The notes beneath the pieces were generated by a model. The model was not told the origin of the DNA and ran no database searches. It was given only the letters and a program-made list of their open reading frames with translations. A stretch of DNA of 17,245 bases from Lachnospiraceae bacterium UBA7109 (GTDB lineage: Bacteria > Bacillota > Clostridia > Lachnospirales > Lachnospiraceae): assembly GCA_002492335.1 (NCBI GenBank), contig DKYD01000061.1, positions 6,749-23,993 of the forward strand, written 5' to 3'. The translations under genes were made by a program, and so were the position numbers. This document shows positions 13,001-17,245 of this stretch, in pieces (the first letter of the stretch is position 1; every line of letters begins with the position of its first letter).

Positions 13001-16000
13001 ATGAAAAGAAAAAAAGGAGGTATAGGTTTGAATAGGAAATTTTTATCCATGCTCTTAAGTGTGGCAATGGTAATCACCATGCTTTCCGGCTTTACCGTAA
13101 GCGCAGCGCCTGAGAGTGACACAACATTAGCGGCCCAGGCTGAAGACCTTGGGGAAAATATTGCGTTGAAGGCAACCGCAAGCGCAGGTTATACGAATGT
13201 TTACGGCGGCGTTTCCCCGGCGGCAATGAATGACGGACAGCTGGCCAGCGGTAATACTTCAACCTGTTGGAACAGCTGGGGTACACAGGACAGCGCTTAT
13301 CCAATGAGTGCAACATTGACATGGGATACATGGTACCGTGTGACCGGTATGCGTGTTATCTGGTGGGCATATAATGACGGCGGCGTTGTATTCCCAAGCG
13401 AATGTACTGTTTCTTACCTGGATGGCGACGAGTACAAGACCGTTACAGGAATGACAGACGGAAATGGCAAGGCTGTAAGCAGCGTCGGCGTAGAATGTGA
13501 TACATCTGTAAACGGCGGTGTAGACGGCAACAACCAGACATGGAACTATGTGAAATTTGACGAGCCGGTCTATACAAATTCTCTTCAGATGCTTATTTCA
13601 CGTGATGCAACCGGTGTAACCGGCGTCGGTATTAGTGAGTGGGAAGTATTTGGTGAAGAAATCGGAGCAGACGCGAATCTGTTATTTGGTGCAAAGATCA
13701 GCGGCGAGAGTAACCTTATAAAAGGAGCAGATGCGTCTTACAGTGCAGCTACGGTTCCGGCCGGACTTGCAGATGTAACTTATAAGTGGGAAGTAGCGTC
13801 CGGAGCGGATGTAATTTCTATTCAGGGTGCAGATAACGCAGCGGATGTTGCTGTAAAAGCAATGAACAGCGGTGAGGCAGTTCTGAAGGCAAGCGTATCT
13901 CATGTTGAAGATGGAAGTACAGTTACGAAGACTGCTGAGAAAACAATCAAGGTAGAAGGCGTACAGGGAATCGAAACCTATGTAACGGAGACCGCAGCAG
14001 GCGTTGCTCCGATTCTGCCGAAGATGGTTGTGGCAAAGGGACTTGTTTTTGATGACCCGACGCCATCTCTGAAAACGAGAAATAATAATGTGGAACTCGG
14101 CGAGACATTTGACTCCAAGCTTGTCGGCCCGGTTGCATGGGATTCGGTAGATGCGAGCGCTTATGCGACGGCAGGAGACACATTTACAGTAAACGGAAAA
14201 GTGACTGTGCTTGGACAGGAGTATGATGCGAAAGCAGAGGTTACAGTAAATGAAAAGGCCGTTGCGACAGTGGCAAATACAACGGTTACTTTTGAAAATG
14301 TAAAGCTTACAGATGATTTCTGGAGCCAGAGACAGAAAGTGAATGCAGTGAATTCTCTGAATAAAGCAATCTCTGAAATCGAGCAGCCATCCGGCGGAGA
14401 ACCGAATTTTGTGAATGCAATCAAGAAACTGAATGGGGAATCCTACGATGCGTTCTCTGGATTTGTATTCCAGGATTCCGACATTTATAAGAGTATCGAG
14501 GCGATTTCTTATACACTGTGTGCGATCAAAGATGATAAAGATGAAGAGATGGTTGCACAGAGAAAAAAACTGGAAGAAAAACTTGCGTACTGGATCTCCC
14601 TGATTGAGCAGGTGCAGTATGCAGACGGTTATATTGATACTCACTTTACACTGAGAAGCGCATCCTATGATGGCGGCGGCGCACCGGGCACTCATCGTTG
14701 GAGAGAGTTCTCCAATCATGAGATGTACTGTGCAGGTCACTTCTTTGAGGCGGTAGATGCTTACACCCGTTACAGGGAAGAAATCGGCGATCCGGATTAC
14801 AGCCTCTATGTAGTGGGCAAGAGATTCGCAGATGAGATCGTAGGTCTCTTTGGAGAAGGCGGCCCGCGTCATGAAGTACCTGGACATGAAGAAGTAGAGC
14901 TTGGTCTTGTGAAGATGGCGAAACTGGCAGAAGAATATGAAGGTAAAGGCGCCGGAGATGAATATGTGAAGATGGCACAGACATTTATCGACAGACGTGG
15001 AGAAGGTTCCGGCCTTCGCGACAGCGGTTATTATGGAGATACATATTCTCAGGACAGAAAAGCATTTGCAAACGAGACGACAGCGGTAGGACATTCCGTA
15101 CGTGCAATGTATTATTATACAGGCGCTACAGACGTAGCTTCTCTGACAAAGGATGAAGCAACGAAGAATACATACATGAATACCTTAAGTTCCATCTGGG
15201 ATGCAGTGGAAAACAGAAAGACTTATATTACCGGAGGTATCGGAACAACAGCGCCGAGTTCTGATTCAGAAGGTTTCGGTGATGACTATGTACTTCCGAA
15301 CGATCAGTCTTACTGTGAGATCTGTGCAGCAATTGCAGCAGCAAACTGGAACGAAAGAATGAACCTGCTCTATGAAGATGCAAAATATGCAGACGTCGTA
15401 GAGAGAAACCTTTACAATTCTATCCTGGTAGGCGAGAACCTGACCGGTGACCGTTTCTATTATTCCACACTTCTGGAAGTAGAAAGCGGAAATGGGCGTT
15501 CTTCCTGGTTTAATTGTGCATGCTGTCCGCCGAACCTGATGCGTACGATCGCAAAGGTAAGCGAGTATATGTATACCGTACACGCGGACACTTTGTTTGT
15601 AAATCAGTATATCCAGAGTGAAGGTAACGTAAATGTAGACGGAACAAATGTAGCGATCAAACAGGAAACCGATTATCCATGGGACGGAGCAGTGAAGATT
15701 ACAGTAACTCCAGAAAAGGCTATGGATATGGCAGTTAAGATCCGTATCCCGGGATGGGTACAGGATCAGAAAGATAAGACAGTTTCTATTGATGTAGACG
15801 GATATGCGATTGATGCTACAAAAATTGAAAATGGATATGTAACAATTGACGGCAGCTGGTCACAGGGTGAAAATGTGATTACGGTTAAGATTCCAATGGA
15901 AGTTCGTATGACAGAGTCAAACCCGAATGTAACATATACGCAGGGACAGATCGCATTACAGCGTGGACCGATTGTATATTGTATGGAAAAAGCAGGAAAT

Positions 16001-17245
16001 GCGCAGCTGAATGAAGATATTGAAGGCTTCAGCCCATTGAAGTTTGTGATTCCAAGAAGCGCAGATCTTACAGCAACCTACAATGCAGATCTGTTGAATG
16101 GCGTTGTTGAGATTACAGGCGATGTTCTCTACGATGACGGCAGCCAGAACGGAACAACTGCGAAGCTGCAGGCAGTTCCATATTATGCATGGAACAACCG
16201 TGGCGACAATGGAGTGCAGGGACAGAACAGTTCCAGCCAGATGCTGATCTGGACAAATGCAACAGATCAGGAAATAGAAGATTTGATGATCACGGGCGGC
16301 GATCCTGTTACACCGGGCGAGACCACGGAACTGACTGCAAAGCTTACAAGCGGCGAGGCGACGGCTTATAAGTGGGAGATCACTGAGGGCAGCAGCGTAA
16401 GGATTGTCAGCGGTGCAAATACAGCGACTTTGAAGATCAAAGGTCTGGCAGTTGGTAAATCAACGATTAAAGTGACTGCAACAACAGCGGATGGAGAACT
16501 CACAGCAGAGACAGAGTTTGAAGTAGAGCCGAGGAAGGATCCAAGAGAGAACAATATAGCTCCGAAGGCGACGGCTGCTGCATCTTATGTAAATGGATAT
16601 CTGGATCAGAATCTGGCTCCGGGCAAGGTTAATGATAAAGAACTGGCAGACGGCCCGGCAATGACCTGGAATACATATGGTATGTCTGGTGCGACAGATA
16701 CGATTACCCTGACATGGGATCAGGATTATGACCTTTATGGTATGCGTGTCATGTTCTGGTCTGACAACGGTGGTGTAAAATTCCCAACCGCTTGTAAAGC
16801 AGAGTATTATGATGCAGAAACAGACAGCTGGGTAGAATTAACCGGAATGACAGATGAGAGTGGAGCAACGGTTAATTCTGTCGGCGTGAAGTATGGTACG
16901 GCAGATGCGGCGGCAACAGGTGAAGGAAATTATATTAATGGAGCTAACCGTTATTGGAATGTTGCGACATTTGCGGCTCCGGTTAAGACGACACAGATTC
17001 GCCTGACGCCTACGAAGAATGGATCTGTCGGAGATGCAACCGGATTTGGTATCGGTGAGTGGGAAGTATTTGGTGAAGCGTCCGGCAGCAGAAGTGAAGG
17101 CACGGTTCTTCTTGACTTCTCATTTGATGACGAAGAGACGGGCTTCCAGGGCGGTCAGGCAGTAGCAGCGCCGGCTGGTACAGTTGAAGAAGTAGATGGA
17201 AGAAAAGCACTTCATCTTGATGGAACAAATACAAACTGGCTCAAC
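13001..17245 (+). CDS. Secreted multi-domain GH127 beta-L-arabinofuranosidase-like enzyme (3' partial)
   Basis: The reading frame is open for 1415 codons and runs off the right edge. A signal peptide (basic KRKKGG/NRK, hydrophobic core, VSA cut near 35) is followed by: a discoidin-like domain (53-219), an Ig-like domain (227-322), a Big_4-like domain starting at GIETYVTETAAGVAPILP (about 323-425), the GH127 (DUF1680) catalytic domain (427 to about 1085), another Ig-like domain (about 1090-1180), a second discoidin-like domain (1185-1359) and the start of a LamG-like domain (1367 on). By comparison with Bifidobacterium HypBA1, Glu757 matches the acid/base, Glu773, Cys775, Cys841 and Cys842 the zinc ligands, and Cys841 the nucleophile. 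It should release terminal beta-L-arabinofuranose, probably outside the cell. Specificity may differ. A sortase signal or cell-wall anchor may lie beyond the edge. TTG at 13028 is an alternative start. Confidence 0.92.
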   Translation, partial: MKRKKGGIGLNRKFLSMLLSVAMVITMLSGFTVSAAPESDTTLAAQAEDLGENIALKATASAGYTNVYGGVSPAAMNDGQLASGNTSTCWNSWGTQDSAYPMSATLTWDTWYRVTGMRVIWWAYNDGGVVFPSECTVSYLDGDEYKTVTGMTDGNGKAVSSVGVECDTSVNGGVDGNNQTWNYVKFDEPVYTNSLQMLISRDATGVTGVGISEWEVFGEEIGADANLLFGAKISGESNLIKGADASYSAATVPAGLADVTYKWEVASGADVISIQGADNAADVAVKAMNSGEAVLKASVSHVEDGSTVTKTAEKTIKVEGVQGIETYVTETAAGVAPILPKMVVAKGLVFDDPTPSLKTRNNNVELGETFDSKLVGPVAWDSVDASAYATAGDTFTVNGKVTVLGQEYDAKAEVTVNEKAVATVANTTVTFENVKLTDDFWSQRQKVNAVNSLNKAISEIEQPSGGEPNFVNAIKKLNGESYDAFSGFVFQDSDIYKSIEAISYTLCAIKDDKDEEMVAQRKKLEEKLAYWISLIEQVQYADGYIDTHFTLRSASYDGGGAPGTHRWREFSNHEMYCAGHFFEAVDAYTRYREEIGDPDYSLYVVGKRFADEIVGLFGEGGPRHEVPGHEEVELGLVKMAKLAEEYEGKGAGDEYVKMAQTFIDRRGEGSGLRDSGYYGDTYSQDRKAFANETTAVGHSVRAMYYYTGATDVASLTKDEATKNTYMNTLSSIWDAVENRKTYITGGIGTTAPSSDSEGFGDDYVLPNDQSYCEICAAIAAANWNERMNLLYEDAKYADVVERNLYNSILVGENLTGDRFYYSTLLEVESGNGRSSWFNCACCPPNLMRTIAKVSEYMYTVHADTLFVNQYIQSEGNVNVDGTNVAIKQETDYPWDGAVKITVTPEKAMDMAVKIRIPGWVQDQKDKTVSIDVDGYAIDATKIENGYVTIDGSWSQGENVITVKIPMEVRMTESNPNVTYTQGQIALQRGPIVYCMEKAGNAQLNEDIEGFSPLKFVIPRSADLTATYNADLLNGVVEITGDVLYDDGSQNGTTAKLQAVPYYAWNNRGDNGVQGQNSSSQMLIWTNATDQEIEDLMITGGDPVTPGETTELTAKLTSGEATAYKWEITEGSSVRIVSGANTATLKIKGLAVGKSTIKVTATTADGELTAETEFEVEPRKDPRENNIAPKATAAASYVNGYLDQNLAPGKVNDKELADGPAMTWNTYGMSGATDTITLTWDQDYDLYGMRVMFWSDNGGVKFPTACKAEYYDAETDSWVELTGMTDESGATVNSVGVKYGTADAAATGEGNYINGANRYWNVATFAAPVKTTQIRLTPTKNGSVGDATGFGIGEWEVFGEASGSRSEGTVLLDFSFDDEETGFQGGQAVAAPAGTVEEVDGRKALHLDGTNTNWLN
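13013..13030 (+). promoter_or_regulatory. Internal Shine-Dalgarno and TTG alternative start of the GH127 gene
   Basis: AAAAAAGGAGGT sits 7 nt before an in-frame TTG (13028-13030), a stronger ribosome site than the one for the ATG at 13001. Starting here gives MNRKFLSMLLSVAM, a normal signal peptide. Starting at 13001 adds nine residues rich in Lys. Either start gives a secreted protein. Confidence 0.5.
13157..13657 (+). repeat. Discoidin-like domain, copy 1
   Basis: Encodes residues 53-219 of the GH127 protein. It shares an NIAxKATA start, a YGMRV/TGMRV-I/M-x-W segment, GVxFPxxC, TGMTD, SVGV and a closing GxGISEWEVFGE/GxGIGEWEVFGE with the copy near the C-terminus. A run of 24 bases (13635-13658) is identical to 17055-17078. 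Confidence 0.75.
16553..17077 (+). repeat. Discoidin-like domain, copy 2
   Basis: Encodes residues 1185-1359, the second copy of the domain at 13157-13657. The two copies flank the catalytic core with its Ig-like spacers. Most of the DNA has diverged, so the duplication is not recent, apart from the conserved 24-base run at its end. Confidence 0.75.

Noticed and set aside
13682..15094. 470-codon open frame on the - strand
   Set aside because: It lies wholly antisense to the GH127 gene, whose frame shows clear domains and catalytic motifs. The translated product is Cys/Ile/Arg-rich without any recognisable motif, and no ribosome site was seen.
1..17245. CRISPR array, tRNA, rRNA, transposase or phage genes
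   Set aside because: No regularly spaced direct repeats, no tRNA-like or rRNA-like conserved segments and no recognisable transposase or integrase motifs were found on either strand by reading.

Overview
The window looks like chromosomal DNA of a gut-type Lachnospiraceae (Clostridium cluster XIVa) bacterium. This is inferred from moderate-to-low GC, strong AGGAGG ribosome sites, Firmicute-style intrinsic terminators, a Gram-positive signal peptide and the mix of carbohydrate genes. No rRNA, tRNA, transposase, phage gene or CRISPR array was seen. The window cuts a gene at each end.

Region 1 (1-6155, + strand) is a tight glycan-use operon. It holds a GPH-family sugar:cation symporter (5' end cut off), a HAD-family hydrolase, a GH3 enzyme carrying the Asp-x-His dyad of NagZ-type beta-N-acetylhexosaminidases, and a GH2 enzyme with both catalytic glutamates. 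The glycosidases have no visible signal peptide, so imported oligosaccharides are probably cut in the cytoplasm. The last residues and stop codon of the GH2 gene lie inside a perfect palindromic repeat, which seems to have supplied the C-terminus.

Region 2 (6157-11350) starts with a structured repeat and a bidirectional terminator. A three-gene ABC exporter follows on the - strand (ATPase, permease, permease). It is divergent from an intramembrane-sensing histidine kinase and a NarL/LuxR-type response regulator on the + strand. This matches the layout of the Bacillus linearmycin-resistance system LnrJK-LnrLMN, a membrane-stress or antimicrobial detoxification module. The 112-bp divergent spacer holds three ATGTCA half-sites in alternating orientation, a likely operator.

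Region 3 (11351-12690) has its own promoter and carries ridA (imine deaminase) followed by an Mrp/NBP35-type Fe-S carrier ATPase with an N-terminal CX2CX5C cluster. A strong terminator, a second long hairpin and a cloverleaf-like GC-rich segment follow. The last two are probably dispersed intergenic repeats.

Region 4 (13001 to the end, + strand) is one very large open reading frame, still open at the right edge after 1415 codons. It encodes a secreted multi-domain GH127 (beta-L-arabinofuranosidase family) enzyme. The zinc/cysteine catalytic centre is complete and is flanked by Ig-like domains and two copies of a discoidin-like domain. A LamG-like domain begins at the edge. A palindrome just after its predicted -10 box is a candidate operator.
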